Positions 51,635 to 60,443 of a stretch of DNA of 62,500 nt are shown here, in pieces. The position numbers were made by a program, and so were the translations under genes. The DNA lies in the NCBI RefSeq assembly GCF_000145035.1, contig NC_014388.1, forward strand, positions 1 to 62,500, read 5' to 3'. The notes beneath the pieces were generated by a model. It made no database searches, was not told where the DNA came from, and saw nothing but the letters and a program-made list of their open reading frames with translations. The first letter of the stretch is position 1. Each line of letters starts with the position of its first letter. The DNA is from Butyrivibrio proteoclasticus B316 (GTDB taxonomy: Bacteria; Bacillota; Clostridia; Lachnospirales; Lachnospiraceae).

Positions 51635-52339
51635 ATGTTTGGATTAAGTGAAAGAAAACAAGAACGACTTTATAAACAGGTTATGGAGAATGAACTAATT
51701 TCTGACAGGTCGTATAACATGTGGCTTGGAGGAGTAATTGTTTACGGACTATTGGTAAATATCTTTATTTGTGCCAGATTTACAGAAGTAGCACTTAGTA
51801 TACATCCTCTGGCGCTTCTCATTGGTTATTTTATTTGTGTTCTTGCAGGAACATTTATTTCTGCAAAGAGTAGTGATCCTATTATCAGTTTTCTGGGATA
51901 TAACCTTGTTGTAGTGCCAATCGGCCTGGTTGTTTCAACTTCTGTCTATTACTATGGAGGACTCAGATCAAATGTTGTACTGCTGGCTATGGTCTATACT
52001 GCAGGGATAACAGTTGTTATGATATGCTGCAGTATACTTAAGCCTGATTTCTTTTCCAAACTTGGAGGAGTGCTTCTGGGAGGGCTTATTGGTCTTATTC
52101 TCGTAGAGCTCATCCTTTTATTATTTGGTGTCGCTCAGTCCATTACTTCTTTAGCCGGCGCCATCCTTTTTTCTTTATATATTGGATATGATTACTGGAA
52201 AGCACAGCAATATCCTAAGACAGTAGACAATGCTGTAGATAGCGCACTTGATATTTATCTTGATATTATAAATCTGTTCCTGAGAATACTCAGTATTCTT
52301 GGAAATGGCAAGTCATCATCCAAGAAGAATTCATTCTGA
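51635..52339 (+). CDS. Bax-inhibitor-1/YccA-family membrane protein
   Basis: Seven-helix integral membrane protein of 234 residues, similar to BsYetJ-type pH-sensitive calcium-leak proteins. The seven helices run from about 28 to the C-terminus. The family mark is in the last helix region, LFSLYIGYDYWKA, then ALDIYLDIINLFLRIL. The C-terminus is a polar KSSSKKNSF. AGAAAGG precedes the ATG. It sits between two unrelated operons. Function in this organism is unknown. Confidence 0.85.
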   Translation: MFGLSERKQERLYKQVMENELISDRSYNMWLGGVIVYGLLVNIFICARFTEVALSIHPLALLIGYFICVLAGTFISAKSSDPIISFLGYNLVVVPIGLVVSTSVYYYGGLRSNVVLLAMVYTAGITVVMICCSILKPDFFSKLGGVLLGGLIGLILVELILLLFGVAQSITSLAGAILFSLYIGYDYWKAQQYPKTVDNAVDSALDIYLDIINLFLRILSILGNGKSSSKKNSF

Positions 52340-52396
52340 TAGTGTTCTTCAGGATAAAAAGTTTTATGTTTTCAAAGCTTATGGAGGGGATAGGAA

Positions 52397-53113
52397 ATGC
52401 TTGAGATCAGAAATTACAGTAAATCGTACAAAGAGGGAGTAAAAGCTGCTGACAATGTATCACTTACAGTGGAAAGCGGCGATATATTTGGATTTATCGG
52501 ACATAATGGTGCAGGTAAATCGACAACAATACGAGCTGTTGTAGGGGTTCTTGATTTTACTGATGGTGAGATATTGATAGATGGGCATTCTGTCAAAGAT
52601 GAACCGATTGAATGCAAGCGTGTGACCGCTTATATTCCTGACAACCCTGATCTATACGATAATCTTACAGGTATTCAGTATCTGAACTTTATTGCGGATG
52701 TTTTTGATATCAGTACTACTGACAGAGAAGCTCGCATTAAAAAGTATGCGGATTTGTTCGAGATCACAGCTTCTCTGGGTGATCAGATAGGTTCCTATTC
52801 CCATGGAATGAAACAAAAAGTGGCCATTATATCAGCGCTGATACATGATCCCAAGCTTCTGGTCTTGGATGAGCCTTTTGTAGGCCTCGATCCTAAAGCA
52901 ACATTTGTATTAAAAGAGATCATGCATGATATGTGCGCGCAGGGTACAGCAATCTTTTTCTCAACCCATGTTCTGGATGTTGCTGAAAAGTTGTGTAATA
53001 AGGTCGCAATTATCAAACAGGGTAAAATAATAGCATCGGGAACTATGGAGGAACTGACTGAGGGACATTCTTTGGAGGAAGCATTCCTGGAGGCAGATGG
53101 CAATGAAAAATAA
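52397..53113 (+). CDS. ABC transporter ATP-binding protein (exporter type)
   Basis: ATPase of a two-gene ABC exporter, 238 residues. Walker A GHNGAGKS near 34, signature YSHGMKQKVAI near 133 and Walker B LLVLDEPFVGLD near 153 are intact, and the switch His is in FFSTHVLD. GGAGGGGA precedes the ATG. The partner membrane protein follows with an 11-base overlap. Substrate unknown. Confidence 0.94.
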   Translation: MLEIRNYSKSYKEGVKAADNVSLTVESGDIFGFIGHNGAGKSTTIRAVVGVLDFTDGEILIDGHSVKDEPIECKRVTAYIPDNPDLYDNLTGIQYLNFIADVFDISTTDREARIKKYADLFEITASLGDQIGSYSHGMKQKVAIISALIHDPKLLVLDEPFVGLDPKATFVLKEIMHDMCAQGTAIFFSTHVLDVAEKLCNKVAIIKQGKIIASGTMEELTEGHSLEEAFLEADGNEK

Positions 53114-54701
53114 TATATTGCTTCTAAAAACTCTTTTGTTATCTACAAGTTATTCTAATATTTACAAACACTGTGATGATAAAAAGAAAAAGCGCAGGAT
53201 TGTGGGTGCATACGTAGGCATGTTTATAGTTTATGCTATGATCATGGCCTATAGCTTTATAGCAACTTTTGGCTACGGAGCTGTTGGCCTTACAGGAGCC
53301 ATTCCGGAGCTATGCGCATTGACGATCAGTTCCATTGCCTTCTTGTTTACCTTTTTTAAAACAAATGGTTATCTCTTTAACTTCAAAGAATATGATATGC
53401 TGATGTCGCTTCCTTTTGAGAGCAGAACTGTGGCAGGATGTAAGTTTTTATATATGTATGTAAAAAGCCTGCCCTGGTACTTGAGTATAAGTCTTGCGAT
53501 GATGACAGGATATGGATTATTTGCCTTTCCTCCGGTACATATTTACCTTATTTGGCTGATACTATCACTCGTTTTGCCTATAATTCCCATGCTTATTGCA
53601 GCTTTTCTGGGATTTCTGATAGCAAAAGTGAGCGCTGGATTTAAGAAGACTAACCTGATACAAACAGTGCTTACCTTTATTTTTGTCATCTTCTGCTTTT
53701 CTTTAAGATATATTATCGATGCAGTGTTCAAAGAGGACAAGGTTGAGGACATTTTGTCGTCTACATCTGAAGTGATTGATAACGCAGCAGGATACTATTT
53801 TCCTGCGAAATGGTTTGAACTTGCTATTGATTCCGGAAGCATATTCCATGCGCTATTATTGCTGGGAGTAAGTGTGATTCTGTTTTCTGGGGTCTTTTAT
53901 GTGGTTGGACAATCATACAGAAGCATCAATTCTGCACTTAGATCACGTAGTGCTGCCAAGAAGTATAAGATGACTCCACAGAAAAGACATAGCATACTAA
54001 ATTCTATCGCATATAAAGAATTTAAGAGAATGACCGGTTCTACGACATATATTACAAATGTCGGAATGGGTGAACTTCTTGCGGTTATTCTGGGAGTAGC
54101 GACCCTTATTATGGGCTTTGACAAGATAGTCGGTGTTGTGACGCAGAACGCTCCTTTTGATCCAACAATCGTTCAGCCGGCGATTCCCTTTATAGTTTAT
54201 TTCCTTATTGGCATGGTGGCTTCAACAGTGTGTTCACCTTCACTTGAAGGCAAACAGTACTGGATAATGCAAAGTCTACCCATAAAAAAAGAGCAGATTT
54301 ATCAGGGAAAGATGCTCTTTAACATGTATTTGACCGTTCCATTTATGAGTTTTGGAATAATATGCCTTTGCATATCCGCAAAAGTGCCGGTTATCAATAC
54401 TGTTTTGTACCTTATACTCGGAGTTATGCTATGCGCATTTTCTACAGCGTGGGGATGTGTATGTGGTATAAAGCATATGCGTCTCGATTGGGAAAATGAG
54501 GTGGAGGTGATTAAGCAAGGATCGGCAGTAGCTATATATATGCTTCCTAACATGTTTGTTGTTATGGGACTTGTAGTTGGGGTTATTTTTCTCGGAATGA
54601 AAATAAACCATGCAGTTCTGACACTGATATTTATTGTGGTTGTAGCGGCACTCGCAGGATTGTGTTATTTGAGAGCTTTATCATTAGCGAAAAAGGTCTG
54701 A
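53103..54701 (+). CDS. ABC exporter membrane protein
   Basis: Membrane subunit for the preceding ATPase, about 532 residues. It has around 12 hydrophobic segments in two halves separated by a soluble, basic region (about 280-310, with RSRSAAKKYKMT). I prefer ATG 53103 to 53097, because GGAGG at 53089 is then 9 rather than 3 bases away. The protein is ABC-2-like without a close match to a named exporter I know. The weak inverted repeat AAAGGT / ACCTTT after the stop may be a poor terminator. Confidence 0.82.
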   Translation: MKNNILLLKTLLLSTSYSNIYKHCDDKKKKRRIVGAYVGMFIVYAMIMAYSFIATFGYGAVGLTGAIPELCALTISSIAFLFTFFKTNGYLFNFKEYDMLMSLPFESRTVAGCKFLYMYVKSLPWYLSISLAMMTGYGLFAFPPVHIYLIWLILSLVLPIIPMLIAAFLGFLIAKVSAGFKKTNLIQTVLTFIFVIFCFSLRYIIDAVFKEDKVEDILSSTSEVIDNAAGYYFPAKWFELAIDSGSIFHALLLLGVSVILFSGVFYVVGQSYRSINSALRSRSAAKKYKMTPQKRHSILNSIAYKEFKRMTGSTTYITNVGMGELLAVILGVATLIMGFDKIVGVVTQNAPFDPTIVQPAIPFIVYFLIGMVASTVCSPSLEGKQYWIMQSLPIKKEQIYQGKMLFNMYLTVPFMSFGIICLCISAKVPVINTVLYLILGVMLCAFSTAWGCVCGIKHMRLDWENEVEVIKQGSAVAIYMLPNMFVVMGLVVGVIFLGMKINHAVLTLIFIVVVAALAGLCYLRALSLAKKV

Positions 54702-54905
54702 GTTTTAATCTCATTTTTTACCTTTGGATGTAACTTTTTTTCATAATTATTATGTGTGGAAAAAAGAAAATTACTTATTGACTAGGCATATATCAGTATG
54801 GTAAAAATATAATCCGTGTCTTGTATAAATATTCAGCAAATCATGGACAGTGAATGAAATATTCGTTCAAAAGTCTATAAGTAATTGAAATAAAAGAGGT
54901 AAGAA

Positions 54906-55346
54906 ATGGAAACAAATCAGTTAGCTGTGATAAACAGCACTAGTGATGACAATGCCCAGGCTCTTATAGTTGGTGTGCAGAATGAAACAGTTGCTATTCC
55001 GCTTTCATCTGTTTTAGCCATCGAAAATATTCAGACTTCAGATATCAGCCTTGTTGATCGTGAGGATGTGATCAATCATAGAGGAAGGGTTATTCCACTT
55101 GTATATCTTGATAAGATTTTTGAGCTTGAGGAGAGCAGTGAAGAAAAGGAATCAATTAACGTTGTAGTTTGTACTAAGGATGATGTTAATGTAGGACTTG
55201 TTGTAGATAAACTGTTTGGACAGACTGAGATTGAGAGTAAGTCACTTGGCCTTCTCAGTGACAATGAGTTTTTTACTGGCGTTTCTATACTCCCGGATGT
55301 GGATGATGTTGCACTTATCCTTAATGTTGAGTCACTTGTAGCATAA
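54906..55346 (+). CDS. CheW-like chemotaxis coupling protein 1
   Basis: Scaffold that links receptors to the histidine kinase CheA. The 146-residue protein is a single CheW domain: AVPLSSVLAIENI-type strand near 30-45, INHRGRVIPLVYLDKIFEL near 56-74 and the VGLVVDKLFGQTE segment near 97-109. AGAGGTAAG precedes the ATG. The 204-base upstream gap is A/T-rich, with a TATAAT at 54808-54813 and an over-long spacing to TTGACT at 54778. The second CheW gene follows after 11 bases. Confidence 0.9.
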   Translation: METNQLAVINSTSDDNAQALIVGVQNETVAIPLSSVLAIENIQTSDISLVDREDVINHRGRVIPLVYLDKIFELEESSEEKESINVVVCTKDDVNVGLVVDKLFGQTEIESKSLGLLSDNEFFTGVSILPDVDDVALILNVESLVA

Positions 55347-55357
55347 GGAGGTTAGAA

Positions 55358-55807
55358 ATGGCAGAACTTGCAGTTTACAAAAATGAAAACAGAGATGAGA
55401 AGAAATATATCGTATTCAATATCAGCAAAGAAAACTATGGAATCGATATTTCTTCTGTTAATTCTATTATAGAAATGCCTCAGATCACAAATGTTCCAAG
55501 GTCACCTGAGTATTACAGGGGAATCATTAACCTTAGAGGCGAGATCATACCTGTTATAAGCCTTCGTCGTAAGATGAGCCTTGAAGATGATACATTTACA
55601 AGCAGTTCAAGGATCATTATTACAGATATTGAGGATGATAAGCAGGTTGGACTTATTGTAGATGAAGTAAAAGAAGTAGTAGCAATTCCTGACGAAGAGA
55701 TCAAGGAGCCATCTCCTTTCCTCAAAGGAAGTGATTCTCTTATCAAAGGCGTTGGACAAAAAGACGACGATTTGATATCAGTATTTAATTTAGATGTATT
55801 AGTATGA
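55358..55807 (+). CDS. CheW-like chemotaxis coupling protein 2
   Basis: A second CheW domain protein of 149 residues with an AAGGAGG site. It is closer to canonical CheW than its neighbour: YIVFNISKENYGIDISSVN, then PQITNVPRSPEYYRGIINL with the conserved RG. VGLIVDEVKEVV is at about 98. A receptor gene follows 2.3 kb downstream, but no CheA, CheY or CheR is in the window, so the pair must rely on chemotaxis proteins encoded elsewhere. A terminator follows. Confidence 0.92.
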   Translation: MAELAVYKNENRDEKKYIVFNISKENYGIDISSVNSIIEMPQITNVPRSPEYYRGIINLRGEIIPVISLRRKMSLEDDTFTSSSRIIITDIEDDKQVGLIVDEVKEVVAIPDEEIKEPSPFLKGSDSLIKGVGQKDDDLISVFNLDVLV

Positions 55808-55812
55808 TTTAG

Positions 55813-55848
55813 AACCGGCAATTTTTTGAAAAAGAATTGCTGGTTTTT
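55813..55848 (+). terminator. Rho-independent terminator of the CheW pair
   Basis: AACCGGCAATT (55813-55823) pairs with AATTGCTGGTT (55835-55845), with one G-T pair, and is followed by T residues. Confidence 0.85.
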
Positions 55849-55902
55849 CTTATAATATTCATATAGTATTAGCTATGAATAAATATAAAGGAGAGAAACG
55901 GT

Positions 55903-56388
55903 ATGAAAGCTTATTTCGCAGGTGGTTGTTTTTGGTGCGTTACCCCAATTTACAAAATGTATGGAGTTGATAAAGTAGTTTGTGGTTATTCCGGTGGAGA
56001 TGAGCAGAACCCTTCATATGAGGATGTTAAAGCTCAGAAAACAGGTCATAGAGAGACTATAATGCTGGAATATGATCCTGAAAAGGTTTCATACGATAAG
56101 CTCTTGGATATTTTCCTGGCTAACGTGGATCCCTTTGACGCAGATGGACAGTTTATAGATAAAGGCTTTTCATACACTTTAGCAGTGTATTATACAACAG
56201 AGGAGGAGAAACTTAAGGCTTACACTAAGATTAGTAAGCTTGAGGCTGACTCCGGCCGGAAGGTACAGATTGCCTTGGAAAAGTTTAAGAGCTTCTACGA
56301 AGCAGAGGAATATCATCAGGATTATTATCTTAAGAATCCTGAAGCCTTTGAAAAAGAGCTGATAGAATCAGGACGTAAGAAGGGCTGA
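55903..56388 (+). CDS. msrA: Peptide-methionine (S)-S-oxide reductase MsrA
   Basis: Repairs oxidised methionine in proteins. The 161-residue protein has the catalytic Cys in AGGCFWCVTPIY near residue 10. The usual Glu after this motif (GCFWCxE) is Thr-Pro here. Other family segments are present: VVCGYSGGD, SYEDVKAQKTGHRE, EYDPEKVSYDKLLDIF and AEEYHQDYYLKNP at the end. No fused MsrB is seen. GGAGAG precedes the ATG. A terminator follows the stop. Confidence 0.92.
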   Translation: MKAYFAGGCFWCVTPIYKMYGVDKVVCGYSGGDEQNPSYEDVKAQKTGHRETIMLEYDPEKVSYDKLLDIFLANVDPFDADGQFIDKGFSYTLAVYYTTEEEKLKAYTKISKLEADSGRKVQIALEKFKSFYEAEEYHQDYYLKNPEAFEKELIESGRKKG

Positions 56389-56412
56389 ACAGAAGAATAT
56401 AAGTAATAATGC

Positions 56413-56450
56413 ATATCCAGGAGAACCAGAAGTTTTCTTGGATATTTTTT
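56413..56450 (+). terminator. Rho-independent terminator of msrA
   Basis: ATATCCA (56413-56419) pairs with TGGATAT (56439-56445), with further AGAA/TTCT pairing and a T run after it, 24 bases after the stop. Confidence 0.8.
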
Positions 56451-56497
56451 TACCTAAATTTATTGATAATTGTAATTTTATATCGTTCAAAATCGTA

Positions 56498-56525
56498 TTG
56501 CATAAAATATAAACTATGCTATAAT
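56498..56525 (+). promoter_or_regulatory. Promoter of the binding-protein/chemoreceptor pair
   Basis: TTGCAT (56498-56503), 16 bases and TATAAT (56520-56525), 78 bases before the start codon. It would transcribe the solute-binding protein and the receptor together. Confidence 0.7.
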
Positions 56526-56602
56526 GACCTCTTGTTGCTGAATAATTATGCGTTAATAAATGATTGAATTTCAAAATGTGATGATGCAATACAGGAGGAT
56601 TT

Positions 56603-58069
56603 ATGAACAGAAAGTTACGGGCAATAACCCCGATAATACTGTCGGTAGCATTACTTCTTACTGCTTGTGGTAATTCACAAGAAGCCCGTTCTATCGGTAA
56701 GAAGGGATTGACCAAAGAAAATGTTGTAGCCAGTGTTTCTAAGGAAGCTGCAAAACCGGATTCTATAACGATCATGGTTGATGGAACTTTAGTAACCCAG
56801 GAAAACGGTAGAGATGAATTTGAAAAGAGATGGGAAGATCTTACAGGAATTGATCTTGTAATAATCCAGCCGGAGCATGATGTTTACTACGAAGAAGTAT
56901 CGAAGGCTTTCGAAGAAGGAAACCTTCCGGATGTTGTGCTTCTTAGCTCTACATACTATACAACATATGCAGCGCAGGAAATGCTTGCAGACATCAGCCC
57001 ATATTATAATGGCTCAGAATTACAGTCCAGAATAGATGAGGCTGGAAAGAGCTCGCTTATAGAGGGACTTGAAATAAACGGAAAGTTGTATGGAATATCT
57101 CCAACGAGAGGAAATGGCTGCGTTACATATATCAAAAAAGCATGGCTTGATAATGTCGGCCTTGATGTACCAACTAATTACGATGAGTATATGGAAGTAT
57201 TAAAGGCCTTTACAGAGGGAGATCCTGACGGAGATGGCATAGACGGTAATACCTATGGTGTTTCAGCGGCAGGAATCATCAATAATGAAGCCCCTTACAT
57301 AAATTATCTTCCTGAATTTTATCAGGATGCGTATCCATCTTTTTATGAAAAAGAGGATGGAACCTGGGCAGATGGGTTTATGGATGACGCGATGAAGGCT
57401 GCTCTTGTAAGACTTAGAGATGCATATTCAAAAGGCTATATGGATAAGGATATCGTTGAAAACGGTACTGGTGATTGCAGAGACAAGTTCTATGCTAACG
57501 AATATGGCATTTTTACATATTGGGCAGGAACATGGGCTAAAACACTGTCAGGAAAGCTGAAAGATGCAGGAGTAGATGGAGAACTTGTGACAATGCCTCC
57601 GATTAAGGAGACAGGCACTTACCTTGAAAGAGTTGCTCCTGTATGGTGCATAACCTCAGCTTGTGATAACCCTTCCGGCGTATATAAGTACTTTTTGGAA
57701 ACTATGAATGATGGCGGAGAAATAGAGGAGCTTTGGACATATAGCCCTATTTCTGACAGTTATGCCAAGAATCATATAGATCACCTGCTTGCTACAGTAG
57801 CTCTTACAAATGATCCCGGAGCAGACAGTATCACAGAGGATCAGGCTAATGCGCTCAAAATTTTTAATGATAACAGTAAAATGGCAGATCTGCCTTATAG
57901 TACTGATGCGTATTCCCTTTATTACGAAGAACTAATGGGACTTAAAAAAGAGCTTATCAAAAAGGTTGTTGTAGACGGAGCAGATATAGAGGCTTCCTAC
58001 GCTGAGTTTGAAGCAGCAAATGGGGCTTATATGTCACAGGCTATAGTGGATTCACTTAATGCGGAGTAA
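56603..58069 (+). CDS. Extracellular solute-binding lipoprotein (family 1)
   Basis: Surface lipoprotein of 488 residues. A signal sequence ends at lipobox LTAC near residue 21. The rest is an SBP_bac_1 sugar-type fold: [16 protein letters not shown] near 75, [14 protein letters not shown] near 106, an acidic [15 protein letters not shown] segment near 212 (calcium-like), and [10 protein letters not shown] near 312. There are no ABC permease genes next to it. Instead a chemoreceptor gene begins 13 bases after its stop. A likely role is to bind a sugar and present it to that receptor, though it could also use a transporter elsewhere. AGGAGG precedes the ATG. Confidence 0.9.
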   Translation: MNRKLRAITPIILSVALLLTACGNSQEARSIGKKGLTKENVVASVSKEAAKPDSITIMVDGTLVTQENGRDEFEKRWEDLTGIDLVIIQPEHDVYYEEVSKAFEEGNLPDVVLLSSTYYTTYAAQEMLADISPYYNGSELQSRIDEAGKSSLIEGLEINGKLYGISPTRGNGCVTYIKKAWLDNVGLDVPTNYDEYMEVLKAFTEGDPDGDGIDGNTYGVSAAGIINNEAPYINYLPEFYQDAYPSFYEKEDGTWADGFMDDAMKAALVRLRDAYSKGYMDKDIVENGTGDCRDKFYANEYGIFTYWAGTWAKTLSGKLKDAGVDGELVTMPPIKETGTYLERVAPVWCITSACDNPSGVYKYFLETMNDGGEIEELWTYSPISDSYAKNHIDHLLATVALTNDPGADSITEDQANALKIFNDNSKMADLPYSTDAYSLYYEELMGLKKELIKKVVVDGADIEASYAEFEAANGAYMSQAIVDSLNAE

Positions 58070-58082
58070 GGAGAAGGAACCA

Positions 58083-59807
58083 ATGGAAAAAAGAAGAGGA
58101 TTTAGATTTAGCATACGAGCTAAGATCACAATAGGAAGTATTTTGCTTAATGTTATTACCTGTGCAGTTATGGGTATATCAATATATAGATTTGTACATA
58201 ATAGTTATGTTCAGAGCGCTGCAGAGAATACACTTGCTATCAGCCAGATTGCTGCTAAGCAGCTTAATGGTAATCTGCTTAGTTTATTGGAAGCAGGTGC
58301 CGACGACAGTTACGCTAATACAGTAATGCAGGAAGATATGGCTGAAATTGTCAGCTCTGCAAACGTTAGCGCTATTTATACAGTAGGAGAAAGATATGGC
58401 TCTTTAGTCTATCTGTCACGTCCTGCATCTGACAACGTCAGTATCGGAGCTGAAGTAGAAGCTGAATACAGAGAAAATATGACAAAAGCGCTAAACTCAA
58501 GCGGATATGTATCAACTGACATTCACAAAACTTCAGCAGGTGTTAACTATATTACTGCCTATGCTCCTATTTTTAATAAAAACGGAGAGACTGTAGGAGT
58601 GCTTGGAATAGATTATATTGTAGATGAACTGGTGGATTCACTTAATGCCATAGTTGAAACCACTATTTTGATCGGAGTTATTCTTTCCGTACTTTCAGCA
58701 ATAGTTTCAATCATTCTCGCTGGCGGAATAGCAAAGGGGCTTAATAAAGTTGATAAAAAGATCAGCGATCTTGTCAGCAATGATGGCGATCTTACACAGA
58801 AGATTGATGTTAAGGGCAATGATGAGGTATCTGATATTGCAGACAGCATAAATAGTCTTCTTGAGTATATCAGAGAGGTTGTAAGTTCTATATCTTCAAG
58901 CTCTACCAGTCTTTCTGGTTCAGTAGAAACAGCTCTTTCTACTACTGTTAAGACCAATGACCAGCTTGACGGTGTGTCTGCTACTATGGAAGAGATGAGC
59001 GCAGCTATGGAAGAAACTTCTGCATCTCTTCAGCAGGTTCAGGGTTCAACAAGTAAGATCAAAGATGACGTACAGGATATGTATGTAAGTGTACGAGAGG
59101 GTACAGATTACGCTGGAAATATGGAACAGCGTGCTATGGAAATGAGAAAGAATGCTGAAGCTGAAACTGAGTCAGCTAAGGCAGCCGCTGATGACATGAC
59201 CAATAACCTTAACGAGAAGATTGAAAAATCAAAAGCGGTAGAAGGAATCAGTAATCTTACACAGACTATCCTTGAGATTGCTTCACAGACTAATCTTTTG
59301 TCTCTTAATGCAAGTATTGAAGCTGCAAGAGCAGGTGAGCATGGTAAGGGATTTGCAGTAGTAGCCGGAGAAATCAGCACACTTGCCACAAATTCAGCTA
59401 ATACGGCCAAACAGATCCAGACAATTTCTGATGAGGTTATCGGAACTGTTAGAGAACTTGCAGATGAGGCAACCAAGATGGTTGATTTTGTACGTGAGAA
59501 GACTGTTGGCGGATATGTTCAGCTCATGGATACAGGTCTTCAGTACCAGGAAGATGCTCAAAAGATATCTGAGATGCTTAGAAATGTTGAGAGAGCTTCT
59601 CATAATATAGAAAGCTCAATGAATGTTGTTTCCGAGGCAATGAATGATGTTTCGACGGCTGTTGATGAGAGCGCAAGAGGAATCAGTGATGTAGCAGGTG
59701 CTGTAGCAGAAATGTCTGATAATATGAAGCAGAATAAGGATGTAGTTAATGAAAATGCTAATATTGCTCAGCAGCTTGATGATGAAGTAAATAAGTTTAA
59801 ATTCTGA
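58083..59807 (+). CDS. Methyl-accepting chemotaxis protein
   Basis: Transmembrane chemoreceptor of 574 residues. From ATG 58083 (GGAGAAGGAACC site) the first membrane helix is at about 12-32. An extracytoplasmic sensor (about 35-190) has a single-Cache-like pattern ([16 protein letters not shown] at its end). The second helix (about 190-215) and HAMP (about 215-270) precede the signalling hairpin, whose tip reads [20 protein letters not shown] near 400. [15 protein letters not shown] and the rest are methylation-helix heptads. An in-frame ATG at 58059 overlaps the binding-protein gene and is less likely. A terminator follows. Confidence 0.93.
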   Translation: MEKRRGFRFSIRAKITIGSILLNVITCAVMGISIYRFVHNSYVQSAAENTLAISQIAAKQLNGNLLSLLEAGADDSYANTVMQEDMAEIVSSANVSAIYTVGERYGSLVYLSRPASDNVSIGAEVEAEYRENMTKALNSSGYVSTDIHKTSAGVNYITAYAPIFNKNGETVGVLGIDYIVDELVDSLNAIVETTILIGVILSVLSAIVSIILAGGIAKGLNKVDKKISDLVSNDGDLTQKIDVKGNDEVSDIADSINSLLEYIREVVSSISSSSTSLSGSVETALSTTVKTNDQLDGVSATMEEMSAAMEETSASLQQVQGSTSKIKDDVQDMYVSVREGTDYAGNMEQRAMEMRKNAEAETESAKAAADDMTNNLNEKIEKSKAVEGISNLTQTILEIASQTNLLSLNASIEAARAGEHGKGFAVVAGEISTLATNSANTAKQIQTISDEVIGTVRELADEATKMVDFVREKTVGGYVQLMDTGLQYQEDAQKISEMLRNVERASHNIESSMNVVSEAMNDVSTAVDESARGISDVAGAVAEMSDNMKQNKDVVNENANIAQQLDDEVNKFKF

Positions 59808-59885
59808 TTTATTATGTAACTATAAAGCACTTTCGCTTATATTGAATTTGCCCGGGTTTACATTTTACAGAAAGATGTATTGTTT

Positions 59886-59938
59886 AAACGCAGCTACACA
59901 GAGGTTATTATCAATAACTTCTGTGAGGCTGCGTTTTT
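59886..59938 (+). terminator. Rho-independent terminator of the chemoreceptor gene
   Basis: AAACGCAGC (59886-59894) pairs with GCTGCGTTT (59928-59936). An inner GTTATT / AATAAC stem and a T run are also present. Confidence 0.92.
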
Positions 59939-60017
59939 GTGATACGTGGAAATATCTTTGAAATTCCTATCTAAAAAAGAGCGCTCCGCAACATATTTGG
60001 GTTGCATAAAATTATAT

Positions 60018-60047
60018 TTGACAATATACCCTATCGGGGTATATTAT
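60018..60047 (+). promoter_or_regulatory. CsoR/copA promoter
   Basis: TTGACA (60018-60023), an 18-base spacer and TATTAT (60042-60047). The spacer contains the first operator, so repressor and polymerase would compete. Confidence 0.8.
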
Positions 60048-60076
60048 ATGTATTACAAGATACCCCACAGGGGTAT
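60024..60076. promoter_or_regulatory. Two palindromic CsoR-type operators
   Basis: Operator 1 at 60024-60044 contains ATACCC and GGGGTAT around TATC. Operator 2 at 60060-60076 reads ATACCCCACAGGGGTAT, a near-perfect dyad. G/C-rich TACCC-GGGTA palindromes are the known CsoR target type. The first lies in the promoter spacer and the second between the -10 box and the start codon. Confidence 0.85.
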
Positions 60077-60094
60077 ACTGAAAGGGAGATAATT

Positions 60095-60430
60095 ATGGCA
60101 GATATTGCAAAAACCAGTGATGAAGTACAAGTGGCATGCCCTCATTGCTCTGGCAAGACCAAAGTGAGAGATGATAAAGAATACAAGGACCTTATGAACA
60201 GGCTAAAGCGAATAGAGGGACAGGTCAGAGGCGTCGAGGGAATGCTGGAAAATAATGCTTATTGCACGGACATTCTGACTCAGGTTTCTGCAATAACTTC
60301 TGCGCTTAATAGTTTTAACAAGGCACTTCTTGCCAATCACATGAGAACATGTGTCGTTGACAACATCAGGGAAGGCAACGAAGAGGTAATTGATGAACTT
60401 GTTACTACCCTTCAGAAGCTAATGAAATAG
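60095..60430 (+). CDS. csoR: CsoR-family copper-sensing repressor
   Basis: Cu(I)-sensing repressor of the copper exporter next to it. From ATG 60095 (GGGAG site) it has 111 residues. The CsoR core (about 33-111) has LKRIEGQVRGVEGML, then Cys in AYCTDILTQ and the His-Cys pair HMRTC, matching the Cu ligand set (Cys, His, Cys). An additional N-terminal CPHC motif (about 15-18) is not part of the canonical protein and might be a second metal site. A longer frame from 60002 would cover the operators and promoter and is not a gene. copA follows after 13 bases. Confidence 0.92.
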   Translation: MADIAKTSDEVQVACPHCSGKTKVRDDKEYKDLMNRLKRIEGQVRGVEGMLENNAYCTDILTQVSAITSALNSFNKALLANHMRTCVVDNIREGNEEVIDELVTTLQKLMK

Positions 60431-60443
60431 GAGACTGACGTAA

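Noticed and set aside
60002..60094. N-terminal extension of CsoR
   Set aside because: It covers the promoter and operators; the ATG at 60095 has a GGGAG site.
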